Source: Treponema sp. (GTDB taxonomy: Bacteria; Spirochaetota; Spirochaetia; Treponematales; Treponemataceae). Taken from it: a DNA stretch of 64,000 nucleotides. Position 1 is the first letter of the stretch. Each line of letters begins with the position of its first letter. A program made the translations under genes and the position numbers. The DNA lies in the NCBI GenBank assembly GCA_016281495.1, contig JAEEIU010000058.1, positions 22,971-86,970 on the forward strand. Direction: 5' to 3'. Under the pieces are notes generated by a model. That model was not told the origin of the DNA, made no database searches, and saw only the letters and a program-made list of their open reading frames with translations. This document shows, piece after piece, positions 25,413 to 33,786 of the stretch.

Positions 25413-25745
25413 TCAGCTGCGAGTCAGGTCCTGTAGAAATGAACGCATGTGTTCAGACTGAGGGGGTGTAAGGCGATGGAATAAATCAAGAAGATCTTTA
25501 TCTGCGAGAACTGTATTGTTGATCTCTGGATTGAAAAAGTAGCCCGGAGAAACATTCAGATATTCGCAGATTTTTAGGAAACCGGAAATTGTCGTTGAGC
25601 ATTTTCCAGTTTCGATTTTGTTTATGTATGTTTCATTTTGACCAAGAGCAAGACTCATTTCTCTTGCGGAAACTTTTCGTTCGTTCCTTAAAAAGCGGAG
25701 GCGGTCCCTGAAAAAATCTTCTGTTAAAATGCTATACTCATTCAT
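25413..25745 (-). CDS. XRE-family helix-turn-helix regulator
   Basis: 110 residues with a Cro/C1 HTH at about 12-68: RLRFLRNERKVSAREMSLALGQ, NETYINKIETGKCSTTISGFLKICEYLNVSPGYFF. The C-terminal 40 residues may form a dimer helix. TATAAT lies nine bases before the ATG within an inverted repeat ATAGC-N7-GCTAT (25750-25766), suggesting autoregulation. Single gene; no toxin partner next to it. Confidence 0.82.
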   Translation of the reverse strand: MNEYSILTEDFFRDRLRFLRNERKVSAREMSLALGQNETYINKIETGKCSTTISGFLKICEYLNVSPGYFFNPEINNTVLADKDLLDLFHRLTPPQSEHMRSFLQDLTRS

Positions 25746-25749
25746 TTTT

Positions 25750-25766
25750 ATAGCATTATAAGCTAT
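25750..25766. promoter_or_regulatory. Inverted repeat over the -10 box of the XRE gene
   Basis: ATAGC-N7-GCTAT enclosing the minus-strand TATAAT (25760-25755). Likely binding site of the XRE protein itself. Confidence 0.4.
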
Positions 25767-25885
25767 GTTAAACTTGAAATATTACATAGAAAACTTTATT
25801 ATAGAAATAATAGGGTGTAAAAAGCAATAAAAAGAACTTTTTATGACTCAATAAGTTATAAAGACTAGGAACAATGGAGGTTAAA

Positions 25886-27562
25886 ATGAAAAAATTATTA
25901 ATTCTTGCAGCAATTCTCTTCCCCATGCTTTTGATTTCATGCGGTAATCCAAACCAGACTGGGCCTGATGAACATGAAGAAAATCCTATACAGGAAGCAG
26001 ATGCAGACATTCAGACTTTGGAGTCAGCAAAAGCAATTCTTACAGTGAAAACTGTCATAACGAAAAATGAATCATCCATAAATTTGCCGTCATCTGTTGC
26101 AGGATATGATGGCCTTACGGTTTCATGGGTGTCAGGAAACGAATCTGTCATTTCTATAAATGGTGCTGTTCAGCATCAATCCGGTACAGGATCTGATTCC
26201 GTAAATCTTACGGCAACACTTTCCCTTAATGGAAAAACTGCGACCAAAGTATTTGAAATAACAGTTTATCAGACTAACGCGGAACTAAGTGATGAAGAAG
26301 TGCTTGAAGCCGCCGCATCAGATCTTGAGACCGATGCATCAGAGCTTTATGCCGAATACCTCAATGCAGACATTTTAAGTCCATATACACTTACTCTGAA
26401 TGATTCAGTTGTAATTGATGGAAATGAAGTGAGCGTCAATTGGTCTGCAGAATCAGAAGACGATCATTTTTCACTTTCCGGAAATAACCTTACCATTGAA
26501 CGTGATATCGTGGACATACCGGTTTCATTAAAAGGAACCCTGGATTACGATGGAGAAACTGCTGAAAAGACAATTACATTTACAATTCCGCATATTTCAG
26601 AGTTTGTTTATTCATATGAAAATACAGGATCTAATTATTCATCTTTAGATACAAGAACATATTCATTTGATGGCAATAATCTTGTAATTATGCATAATTA
26701 TACTAGAACTGAAAACGGAGAAACCGATGAATTTGTAGAAGGATACAAATATACCTATACAGTGGATGCTTCTAACAAGATCCTTATGCTAACTAGAGTC
26801 AAAATTATGGAGGATGGTACCTGGTATACAAAATCTGAATACAGGGATTATGCTAGCCAGGAGTATGTCGTCTATGCGAATGCCATGAAAAAAGTAGATG
26901 CATATCCTACTCTTGCCAATTTTGCAGAATATATGGGGGGTGGCGAAGAGGAGATGCAGGAGTACCTTGAAAGCCATGGATTTTATGAAGGGGGAGTTTC
27001 TACTGAGACTGCTGTCAGAAATTATCTTGATAAAGAGATTGAATGGATGCGTAATTTATTGGATTTGCCTGTTACTGCAACTCATTCACAAATAATAGAT
27101 GCAATGGTTTCGTGTTCAATAGAAGATATAGTCGATGGAGGTTTCCCTGGAACTGTAGCTTATGACTACCAGATAGACTATAACACTTCGTCATGGGAAA
27201 ACAATATTTCATTCTCCGCAGAAACAGCATTTTTAGCCGGAAAACACTCGTATGAGCAGAAAGGATATTGGCGTACAAACAGTGCTGGTAGTTCTGCATC
27301 TTTGAATTATGATATGCCAGACATAAAAAAAGGAGAATTTAGTTTCAGTAATCAAAATGGTAATTCTTTCGAAGGAACTGCAAAATTCAACTCAGACTTT
27401 ACATCCTTTGTTTTCTTACTGAAATTCCTATCTTCTAAGACTTTGGAAGAAGATGATAAGCAATGGTCTGTAACGGAAGATTTAACAAATAAAAAAATAA
27501 CAGTTTCAAACGGTCATGGGAAGACTTTTGATCTGTTCTTTTATCCAAAGCAACTGTACTGA
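25886..27562 (+). CDS. Lipoprotein with atrophied bacterial Ig-like domains
   Basis: 558 residues. ATG at 25886 follows TGGAGGTTAAA. Lipoprotein signal with Cys in LLISCGNPN. Residues about 45-130 and 145-235 are two Ig-like repeats of the atrophied type (LTVSWVSGNESVISINGAV, TATLSLNGKTATKVFEITV; VSVNWSAESEDDHFSLSGNNL, LKGTLDYDGETAEKTITFTI). The last 300 residues are polar, Tyr/Ser/Asn-rich and not recognised. Probably a surface lipoprotein. Base composition is more AT-rich than neighbouring housekeeping genes. Confidence 0.75.
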   Translation: MKKLLILAAILFPMLLISCGNPNQTGPDEHEENPIQEADADIQTLESAKAILTVKTVITKNESSINLPSSVAGYDGLTVSWVSGNESVISINGAVQHQSGTGSDSVNLTATLSLNGKTATKVFEITVYQTNAELSDEEVLEAAASDLETDASELYAEYLNADILSPYTLTLNDSVVIDGNEVSVNWSAESEDDHFSLSGNNLTIERDIVDIPVSLKGTLDYDGETAEKTITFTIPHISEFVYSYENTGSNYSSLDTRTYSFDGNNLVIMHNYTRTENGETDEFVEGYKYTYTVDASNKILMLTRVKIMEDGTWYTKSEYRDYASQEYVVYANAMKKVDAYPTLANFAEYMGGGEEEMQEYLESHGFYEGGVSTETAVRNYLDKEIEWMRNLLDLPVTATHSQIIDAMVSCSIEDIVDGGFPGTVAYDYQIDYNTSSWENNISFSAETAFLAGKHSYEQKGYWRTNSAGSSASLNYDMPDIKKGEFSFSNQNGNSFEGTAKFNSDFTSFVFLLKFLSSKTLEEDDKQWSVTEDLTNKKITVSNGHGKTFDLFFYPKQLY

Positions 27563-27582
27563 TAATTTGGAATTATAATTAT

Positions 27583-27621
27583 GCCGTCTGTTGATTTATT
27601 GATTAAGTAATAACAGGCGGC
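27583..27621 (+). terminator. Hairpin after the Ig-like lipoprotein gene
   Basis: Ten-pair stem GCCGTCTGTT / AACAGGCGGC with a 19-base AT loop, but only a weak T run afterwards. Possible terminator. Confidence 0.45.
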
Positions 27622-27637
27622 TCTTGTCTAATGGAAT

Positions 27638-27737
27638 GTCACACGGATTCGGAATTAGTATGTAATTCCTTTAAATTTTGCTTTTTGTCTGATGTGAGAC
27701 TGAAATCTTATTTTTGTTCTCTTGTATTCTAAGTGAC
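27638..27737. repeat. Hairpin-ended repeat upstream of the intact Rpn gene
   Basis: Left end GTCACACGGATTCG (27638-27651) runs into a 7-bp hairpin GGAATTA-GTATG-TAATTCC (27651-27669) and TTTAAATTTT. The right end is worn to GTGAC (27733-27737). The next 50 bases (AATAAAAAAAATCAAAA onward) match the segment upstream of the Rpn pseudogene at 63621-63670. Confidence 0.65.
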
Positions 27738-27818
27738 AATAAAAAAAATCAAAATTTTCTCCCAAAATGTGTTAAAAATGACAGTTCGTGACTAGTTAAA
27801 TAGTATGGAGGTCACAAA

Positions 27819-28640
27819 TTGCCAGAAAACAAAAAATATCCCTCATGGGAAGAACTAACATTCGCTAACAATTTCCTTTTCTGTAAGATCATGGAAAGTG
27901 AGCCGGAGCTGTGCCGTCAGATTCTTGAGATGCTTTTACATATCAAAATTAGCAAACTCAAGAAGCCCGAAGCTGAGCGGACTATGCAGGAGACTCTGGA
28001 TTCAAAAAGTGTGCGGTTCGATGTCTATACAAGTGATGCCAGACGTATATTTGACATCGAAATTCAGACTACGAACAACAAGAACCTGCCAAAGCGGGCA
28101 AGATATTACCAGAGTGTCATAGACCTTGATAACCTTTCAAAAGGTATCAAATACTCAAAGCTAAAGGACTCCTACGTGATTTTCCTATGCCTTGAGCCGC
28201 CGTTCAGGAAAAGCAAGCCTGTCTATTTCTTTGAGAACCTGTGCAGAGACAATCCTGAAATAAAATTGAACGACAGGGCCTACAAGGTCTTTTTCAATGC
28301 CAAAGAATATGCTAACATGAAGAGTGACGAGGAGAAGGCCTTTTTCAGGTTCCTTGCAGAACAGAAAGCCGACAGTGAGCTGACCAAATCGCTGGAAAAG
28401 AAAGTTCGCTTCGCCAAGAAAAACATGAAGTGGAGGAAGCAGTACATGACATGGCAGCAGACAATAGACGAAGAAAAAGAAATCTCCTATGAAGAAGGTC
28501 GTACGGAAGGAAAATCCGAGAAAGCAATAGAGGGGACAGAGAACTTTTTGAGGGCTAATATAGATCCTGAAACTATTGCCCGCTGTATGGGTCTTCCTTT
28601 GGAGCAGGTCTTGCAGATTAAGGAAAACCTTGAGGCATAA
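27819..28640 (+). CDS. Rpn-family PD-(D/E)XK nuclease / putative transposase
   Basis: 273 residues. The start is TTG at 27819 with GGAGGTC seven bases upstream. N-terminus KYPSWEELTFANNFLFCKIM is typical of the treponemal Rpn group; the nuclease core shows RFDVYTSD and FDIEIQ (D-x-E-x-Q, about residues 78-83), followed by KRARYYQSVID. The C-terminus has a charged coiled coil and a helix with MGLPLEQVLQIKE. Rpn proteins of E. coli are recombination-promoting endonucleases and are now also linked to phage defence. The reading frame is intact. A hairpin-ended repeat lies just upstream, as at the pseudogene copy at 63718. Confidence 0.85.
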   Translation: MPENKKYPSWEELTFANNFLFCKIMESEPELCRQILEMLLHIKISKLKKPEAERTMQETLDSKSVRFDVYTSDARRIFDIEIQTTNNKNLPKRARYYQSVIDLDNLSKGIKYSKLKDSYVIFLCLEPPFRKSKPVYFFENLCRDNPEIKLNDRAYKVFFNAKEYANMKSDEEKAFFRFLAEQKADSELTKSLEKKVRFAKKNMKWRKQYMTWQQTIDEEKEISYEEGRTEGKSEKAIEGTENFLRANIDPETIARCMGLPLEQVLQIKENLEA

Positions 28641-28679
28641 AGTCCACCCCCTAAATTCCTGTTATTTCCCGAATTTTCT

Positions 28680-28708
28680 TTGACAATTATCTCCATAAGC
28701 GGTATATT
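28680..28708 (+). promoter_or_regulatory. Promoter of htrA, leaderless type
   Basis: Perfect TTGACA (28680-28685), 17-base spacer, TATATT (28703-28708), then six bases to the ATG at 28715. The strongest promoter match in the window. Confidence 0.8.
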
Positions 28709-28714
28709 TATAGT

Positions 28715-29965
28715 ATGAAAATGAATTCGAAATTTACTACTATTATAAGTTCAATAATCACTGGTGTTGTGGCCGCTGTTGCTGCGGTTGTTGTCTGCGT
28801 TTTTGTTGTCCCAGGACGACAGAATCAGGCTGCGGTTATAGAAACTGAGGATGAGCCTGTTGTTCTTGCCGATGCAGGAATTTCAACTCATGAACTTCAG
28901 CTTCAGACAAATACTCCAGTGCTCACGGTTGCAAATCCGTCTAATGCCTATACCCAGGACGAAGCCCAGAACATCGCCGTATACGAGAAATGCAATGAGG
29001 CTGTCGTGAACATTACCACCCAGGTTATGGGATACAACTGGTTCCTTGAGCCTGTGGTTGCCTCAAGCGGTTCCGGTTCCGGTTCCATAATTGATGCAAG
29101 GGGATATGTCGTAACAAACGTTCACGTAATCGAGAATGCCAGCTCAATCACGATTTCCCTTGCCGACGGTACAAGCTATGAGGGAACTGTTGTAGGTAAG
29201 GATGTTGAAAGCGACATCGCCGTACTCAAGTTTACACCGCCCAAAGGTGTTGAGTTAAAGACAATTGCATTTGGTGACAGCGACAACCTCAAGGTAGGTC
29301 AGAAGGTAATTGCCATCGGAAACCCGTTTGCTCTTGAACGCACCATGACAACAGGCATAGTTTCAGGTCTTGGCCGCCCGATTCAGGAAAGCGAAAACGT
29401 CATCATACGCAACATGATTCAGACCGACGCTGCAATCAATCCGGGTAATTCAGGAGGACCTCTTCTTGACAGCCAGGGAAGGATGATTGGAATCAACACC
29501 ATCATCTATTCAAACAGCGGTTCTTCAAGTGGAGTCGGATTTGCAGTTCCCGTCAGCACCGCACGCCGTGTCGTAAGCGATTTGATCAGCTATGGCAAGG
29601 TAAACCGTGGTGTCATGATGCTGTCCCTCGTGCAGAATACAAGCCGCATTGCAAACTATGCGGGCTACGAGGTCAAGACAGGCATGATTGTAAGCCGCGT
29701 TCGCTCAGGTAGCCTTGCAGAATCAGCAGGAATCAAGGGTGGAACAAGAGCCGTTCAATACGGAACGTTCAATGCCAAGACAATTTATCTTGGTGGCGAT
29801 GTCATAACAAAGATAGACGGCCTCAAGGTTGATACCCTGGCAGACTATTATGCCGCCCTGGAAGACAAGGTTCCCGGCGATACAGTAACCGTAACAGTAT
29901 ACCGTAACAAGAAATACGTGGACATAAAGGTAAAGCTGGAAGCCGAATCACAAACATCCATTTGA
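28715..29965 (+). CDS. HtrA/DegP-type serine protease with PDZ domain
   Basis: 416 residues. Uncleaved N-terminal anchor (about 8-30), then a trypsin-like domain with the triad His in NVHVIENA (about 135), Asp in ESDIAVLKF (about 166) and Ser in NPGNSGGPLL (about 245). One C-terminal PDZ domain (about 310-405, VKTGMIVSRVRSGSLAESAGIKGG, GDVITKIDG). It is the envelope protein quality-control protease of the DegS/HtrA type with one PDZ. The promoter leaves no room for a leader. It ends before a strong terminator, so it is a single-gene unit. I leave the degP/degQ/degS symbol open. Confidence 0.9.
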   Translation: MKMNSKFTTIISSIITGVVAAVAAVVVCVFVVPGRQNQAAVIETEDEPVVLADAGISTHELQLQTNTPVLTVANPSNAYTQDEAQNIAVYEKCNEAVVNITTQVMGYNWFLEPVVASSGSGSGSIIDARGYVVTNVHVIENASSITISLADGTSYEGTVVGKDVESDIAVLKFTPPKGVELKTIAFGDSDNLKVGQKVIAIGNPFALERTMTTGIVSGLGRPIQESENVIIRNMIQTDAAINPGNSGGPLLDSQGRMIGINTIIYSNSGSSSGVGFAVPVSTARRVVSDLISYGKVNRGVMMLSLVQNTSRIANYAGYEVKTGMIVSRVRSGSLAESAGIKGGTRAVQYGTFNAKTIYLGGDVITKIDGLKVDTLADYYAALEDKVPGDTVTVTVYRNKKYVDIKVKLEAESQTSI

Positions 29966-30077
29966 TGTGATGGGGGGAACGCGAAGAAAACCGGATGCAA
30001 CATCAGACCGCTATGGTTTCCGTGTAGTGCGTAACGCAGAATGATTATGAGTCATTCAATTTGAAACTGTTTTGAAC

Positions 30078-30110
30078 GGGCACTCTCGTTTTGGGGGAGT
30101 GCCCTTTTTT
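30078..30110 (+). terminator. Terminator after htrA, probably bidirectional
   Basis: GGGCACTC / GGAGTGCCC stem with a loop of about ten bases and six T; the complementary A run is short on the other side, so it may also serve the convergent barrel gene. The preceding 110 bases after the htrA stop hold no gene that I can see. Confidence 0.8.
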
Positions 30111-30111
30111 A

Positions 30112-31476
30112 TCACTTTTTCAGCAGCACGGAGTTTATTCCCGCACTAAGATTAACGCAGACATTCTTGATGCTGAACGATGAATTGAGGGAGGCTTCGG
30201 CCTTGAGGTTTTTTATTGTTCCTGTATTTTCAGTCAGGGTAATCTTTCCTCTTGCTGAAAGCCTGAATGGATTTGCGAGCGTGAGTTTCTGTGCAAGGGA
30301 AAAGGTTCCATCGGAATCATCAAACTGGGCGGTAAGGGTGGTGCCGGCTCCCAAAATTCCAATCTTGTACGAAAGGTTCAGGCTGCCCCAGATTTTTGCC
30401 TCATCATCCAATTGGTCCAATGTCCAGTATCCGCTTGCCTTTACCGAAAAGCCTGGTGTTGAATAGGACAGGTCTCCGCGTATTGTGTAAATGCTGTATG
30501 GAATCCTAAGTGGGTCAGAGCTGATTTTCATGCCGTCGTAAAAAAGCAGGCCTGCCCTAAAGCGTTTTTTTACGGGTCCCAGACACAGCTCAGGATTTAT
30601 GAAGAACTGTGTCCGTACGCATGGCCTTGAACCGCTTGTGGTTATCAGTTCACTGTCGCAGAGAAAGAGGCCCGTGTGCAGGCTCCAGTTTTTAAAATCA
30701 AGGGAATTAAGGGTCTTGAACCAAAGCCGTATTCCGCCAAATGGATCCTCATAAAGAGCCGAGGATGTGGATGTGCCGAATGCCCCTGACTTAAAGGCAA
30801 TTTCCGCCATGGCCGCAAAGTAGTCGTCGCGTGGATAAAGTGCCCTTTGGGAAAACCATGATGTTCCTGCTTCCCTTGAATGGAAAAAGCTTCCTGCCGT
30901 AAGTGAAACGGAAAATGATTTTGCCCATGACGTGTTGAATTGATAACAGAGCGAAGAAGCCCATTCCTTTTCCATGTTTGCCATTCCTTGGGCTTGAATT
31001 TTGCCGGGTCCCAGCTTAAGGCCAAAGTCAAGTGCCGCCGCCAATGGACTGACCGCTGAGTTGTAGGAAGGAAGGTTTGCGGAAATTGCCCCTGTTGAAC
31101 CTGGACTTGAATGAAAGGCAGTTCCAGCAGAGAGGGAAGGGGATGAAAGCTTTGCCAATGCGCCTGAAAACTTGAGTGTGCCAGCCTTGATGCCGCAGTC
31201 CAGATTGAGCTTCGGTATGACAAAGGAATATTCAACCCCATAGCGGAAGACTGGGCCACCAGTGGAACTTGAATCTGAATCGCCAATGCCGAATGACGCG
31301 GAAAAATCCTTCCAGTCAATCTCGATGCCTGCATCTTTCTTTAACGCCACATTTCCCTTGTCGCGCGAAGTGGAGGCGCTTATGGAGGCATAGGTTTCAA
31401 TTTCAGGCCATTCAACCGCAAATGCCTGAAATCCCGTCAGCAAAAAATATAATGAAATAAAAATAATTTTCCTCAT
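30112..31476 (-). CDS. Exported beta-barrel-like outer-membrane protein candidate
   Basis: 454 residues with a signal peptide (MRKIIFISLYFLLTGFQAFA). The mature part is made of alternating strands rich in Ser, Gly, Phe and Leu (GVEYSFVIPKLNLDCGIKAG, FRAGLLFYDGM, SVKASGYWTLDQL, RLSARGKITLTEN). It ends NSVLLKK, without the C-terminal Phe/Trp common in proteobacterial barrels. I recognise no named family. Probably a porin-like or structural outer-membrane protein, inferred from strand pattern only. Convergent with htrA. Confidence 0.65.
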   Translation of the reverse strand: MRKIIFISLYFLLTGFQAFAVEWPEIETYASISASTSRDKGNVALKKDAGIEIDWKDFSASFGIGDSDSSSTGGPVFRYGVEYSFVIPKLNLDCGIKAGTLKFSGALAKLSSPSLSAGTAFHSSPGSTGAISANLPSYNSAVSPLAAALDFGLKLGPGKIQAQGMANMEKEWASSLCYQFNTSWAKSFSVSLTAGSFFHSREAGTSWFSQRALYPRDDYFAAMAEIAFKSGAFGTSTSSALYEDPFGGIRLWFKTLNSLDFKNWSLHTGLFLCDSELITTSGSRPCVRTQFFINPELCLGPVKKRFRAGLLFYDGMKISSDPLRIPYSIYTIRGDLSYSTPGFSVKASGYWTLDQLDDEAKIWGSLNLSYKIGILGAGTTLTAQFDDSDGTFSLAQKLTLANPFRLSARGKITLTENTGTIKNLKAEASLNSSFSIKNVCVNLSAGINSVLLKK

Positions 31477-31567
31477 ACTTTTTAATTAGCACCATAAATG
31501 TGATTTTTAACAAAAAAACGGGAAAAAAATGAAAAAAAATATAAACCGGACGCTTAAAGCCCCCCAC

Positions 31568-31596
31568 TTGCATTAAAGCCTGAAACCTTGTAAACT
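31568..31596 (+). promoter_or_regulatory. Promoter of the DEAD-box helicase gene, very short leader
   Basis: TTGCAT (31568-31573), 17-base spacer, TAAACT (31591-31596), 11 bases (ACCCGCATTAT) to the ATG at 31608, none of them a ribosome binding site. Leader of at most about five bases. Confidence 0.65.
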
Positions 31597-31607
31597 ACCC
31601 GCATTAT

Positions 31608-33626
31608 ATGGAAGAAGAACTGTTGGAAGAAAAATTAATTATACCCGCTGACGAAGCTTTGGAAAAGAACGAAGATTTGAACGACGAAAGAACAGCTGAA
31701 GAAGACGAAGAACAGGAAATATCATTTGAAGATCTGGGTCTTGATGAAATTACCCTTGCTGCAATAAAGAGAAAGAAGTTTGAGCATCCATCTCCGATTC
31801 AAGTACTTGCAATTCCGCGTTTGTTAAATGGAGAAGAAAATGTCGTGGCCCGTGCCAGAACTGGAACTGGAAAAACCGCCGCATTCGGACTTCCTCTTGT
31901 GCAAACCCTGCGTGAGGATCTTGGTCATGTTCGCGCGATTATTCTTGAGCCTACACGAGAACTTGCAATGCAGACTGCAAACGAGATGTCTTCATTTGCA
32001 ACCGGAAAATTCCCCCGCAGCCTTGTTGTTTACGGTGGATCATCTTATTCTGAGCAGATACGTGCGCTTAAAAAGGGCGTGGAGATTGTAGTTGGAACTC
32101 CTGGACGTGTTCAGGATTTGATAGACAGAAAGGCACTGGATATAAGCCAGATTGAATATTTTATTCTGGATGAAGGCGACGAAATGCTGGACATGGGTTT
32201 TGTCGACGACATCGAAAACATTTTTTCATGTGCCAACACTACATGCCGTGTCCTGCTTTTTAGTGCTACTATTCCAGCTCCAATTCTTAAGATTGCCGGC
32301 AAGTTCATGGGCGATTACGAGATTGTGGAGGAAGAGGGGCACGAGGAAGAACCTCTTTTGATCAAGCAGGAATACTGGGTTGTAAAAGAAAGCGAAAAGA
32401 ACGAGGCCCTTATCCGCCTGATTGATTATTCTCCTGATTTTTACGGTCTTGTGTTCGTGCAGAAAAAATCTGATGCGGATTACCTTAGCAAATTCCTTGA
32501 CGAAAAGGGGTACAAGGTAGGAGCGTTGCATGGAGACATTCCGCAGGGACAGAGGGAAAAAATCCTTGCAGGGTTCCGTGCAAAACGAACGAGAATTCTT
32601 GTTGCCACCGATGTTGCGGCACGCGGTATCGATATAGAAGGTCTTACACATGTTGTGAACTATGAGCTGCCTTTTGACGGTCCAACCTATGTTCACAGAA
32701 TAGGCCGTACGGGAAGGGCTGGAGCTGCCGGCATGGCGGTTACTTTGGTGCGTCCTGAGGAAACAAGAAGAAAGCTACGTTTCCTTTGTACTGCAATAAA
32801 AAAATCTGCCAAGGGAGAAATGGTTCAGGGCCAGGTTCCGGGTGTTGATGAGGTTATTGCGGCAAAAAAGGAACGCCTGTTCGACGAGGTAAAGCAAAAG
32901 CTTCAGAACCAGAGCGAAAAAGAATCAGACGCTCAGACAAAGGAAGAAGGTGCGGAAAAGGAAGTTACTATTTTTGATGCTCTTGCCCAGGAACTGTGTC
33001 AGGACAAGGATCCAAGACAGGTCCTTGCATCTTTGCTGGAAGCCACATACGGTAATGAGCTTAGCAAAAGCCGTTACGGAAAAATAAACCAGTCAGCCTC
33101 AAAGTCACGCGACAGGTTTTCTACTGTTGCACAAAACCAGATCCGCCTTTATGTTCAGATGGGATGGAATGACGGCTACACCCCCAAAAAAATCGCAGAC
33201 TATTTTACAAAGCTTCTTCATGTCCGTTCAAGGGATGTTGATGCAATTGATATGGCAGACAACTTCTGTCTGTTGAGTTTGCCCAAGGCAGCCGGAGAAA
33301 AGGCACTGGAAATCTCCAGCCGTGACAAGAGTGTTCCCCACATGCATGTTGACTCCAAATCGGTCATGGCTAATGATGACGATGAATCATATTCAAGGAA
33401 GAAACGCGGCAGGGGAGAAGGTTCAAGAGGTTCCTCAAGGGGCGGTTCCGACAGGTATGCGGTGGCAAAAAAGGATGAAAGGAAACGTGGCGGTGACAGT
33501 CCCAAAGGCTCACGCTCAAAGGGAAAGGAAACCAAGCACGGACGCGCAAATGTCCACAATGCAACCCAAAGGTCTACCCGTGGTTCTGCAGCCCTGTACA
33601 AAAAAGGTGGAAGCGAAGAGTATTGA
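31608..33626 (+). CDS. DEAD-box RNA helicase with DEGD motif II and DbpA-type C-terminal domain
   Basis: 672 residues. An acidic N-terminal tail (1-45) precedes the helicase core: Q motif KFEHPSPIQ, motif I ARTGTGKT (about 82), PTRELA, GTPGR, motif II ILDEGDEML (188-191, Gly in place of the Ala of DEAD), motif III SAT, and motif VI HRIGRTGRAG (about 362). A DbpA-like RNA-binding domain follows at about 500-575 (QIRLYVQMGWNDGYTPKKIADYF), then a basic Arg/Gly/Ser-rich tail. It resembles CsdA/DeaD helicases of ribosome assembly and cold response. The Ala to Gly change is unusual. A hairpin repeat lies just after the stop. Confidence 0.9.
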   Translation: MEEELLEEKLIIPADEALEKNEDLNDERTAEEDEEQEISFEDLGLDEITLAAIKRKKFEHPSPIQVLAIPRLLNGEENVVARARTGTGKTAAFGLPLVQTLREDLGHVRAIILEPTRELAMQTANEMSSFATGKFPRSLVVYGGSSYSEQIRALKKGVEIVVGTPGRVQDLIDRKALDISQIEYFILDEGDEMLDMGFVDDIENIFSCANTTCRVLLFSATIPAPILKIAGKFMGDYEIVEEEGHEEEPLLIKQEYWVVKESEKNEALIRLIDYSPDFYGLVFVQKKSDADYLSKFLDEKGYKVGALHGDIPQGQREKILAGFRAKRTRILVATDVAARGIDIEGLTHVVNYELPFDGPTYVHRIGRTGRAGAAGMAVTLVRPEETRRKLRFLCTAIKKSAKGEMVQGQVPGVDEVIAAKKERLFDEVKQKLQNQSEKESDAQTKEEGAEKEVTIFDALAQELCQDKDPRQVLASLLEATYGNELSKSRYGKINQSASKSRDRFSTVAQNQIRLYVQMGWNDGYTPKKIADYFTKLLHVRSRDVDAIDMADNFCLLSLPKAAGEKALEISSRDKSVPHMHVDSKSVMANDDDESYSRKKRGRGEGSRGSSRGGSDRYAVAKKDERKRGGDSPKGSRSKGKETKHGRANVHNATQRSTRGSAALYKKGGSEEY

Positions 33627-33643
33627 TGGGCTTTAAAAAGATT

Positions 33644-33686
33644 GTCACGCGGATTCGAAATTGCGACGCAATTTCTTTAAATTTGA
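33644..33686 (+). repeat. Solo end of the hairpin-ended repeat
   Basis: GTCACGCGGATTCG (33644-33657) runs into a perfect hairpin GAAATTGC-GAC-GCAATTTC (33657-33675) and TTTAAATTTG. No second end is found nearby, so this is a single end. The T-rich tail could let it act as a terminator for the helicase gene. Confidence 0.7.
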
Positions 33687-33746
33687 TTTTTTGGATCCCT
33701 GTGATAACTCCTTTCCCCCTTTAGTTTTATCGATATTTCAACCTTA

Positions 33747-33775
33747 TTGAAATAATTGTGTTTTCCTTGTATACT
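33747..33775 (+). promoter_or_regulatory. Promoter of ilvB, very short leader
   Basis: TTGAAA (33747-33752), 17-base spacer, TATACT (33770-33775), 11 bases (TGCTTCTAATT) to the ATG at 33787 with no ribosome binding site. Confidence 0.68.
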
Positions 33776-33786
33776 TGCTTCTAATT

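Noticed and set aside
25413..25745. XRE regulator as an antitoxin or prophage repressor
   Set aside because: No toxin-like or phage gene on either side.
29966..30077. Small RNA between the htrA stop and its terminator
   Set aside because: No separate promoter is visible; the stretch is most simply the htrA 3' untranslated region.
30645..31334. 229-residue open frame on the minus strand
   Set aside because: Out-of-frame shadow of the barrel protein at 30112-31476, rich in His, Pro and Arg; the latter has a signal peptide and strand pattern.
33657..33690. Hairpin after the helicase gene as a dedicated terminator
   Set aside because: It belongs to the dispersed hairpin family found in other contexts, including upstream of genes; a terminator role may be incidental.
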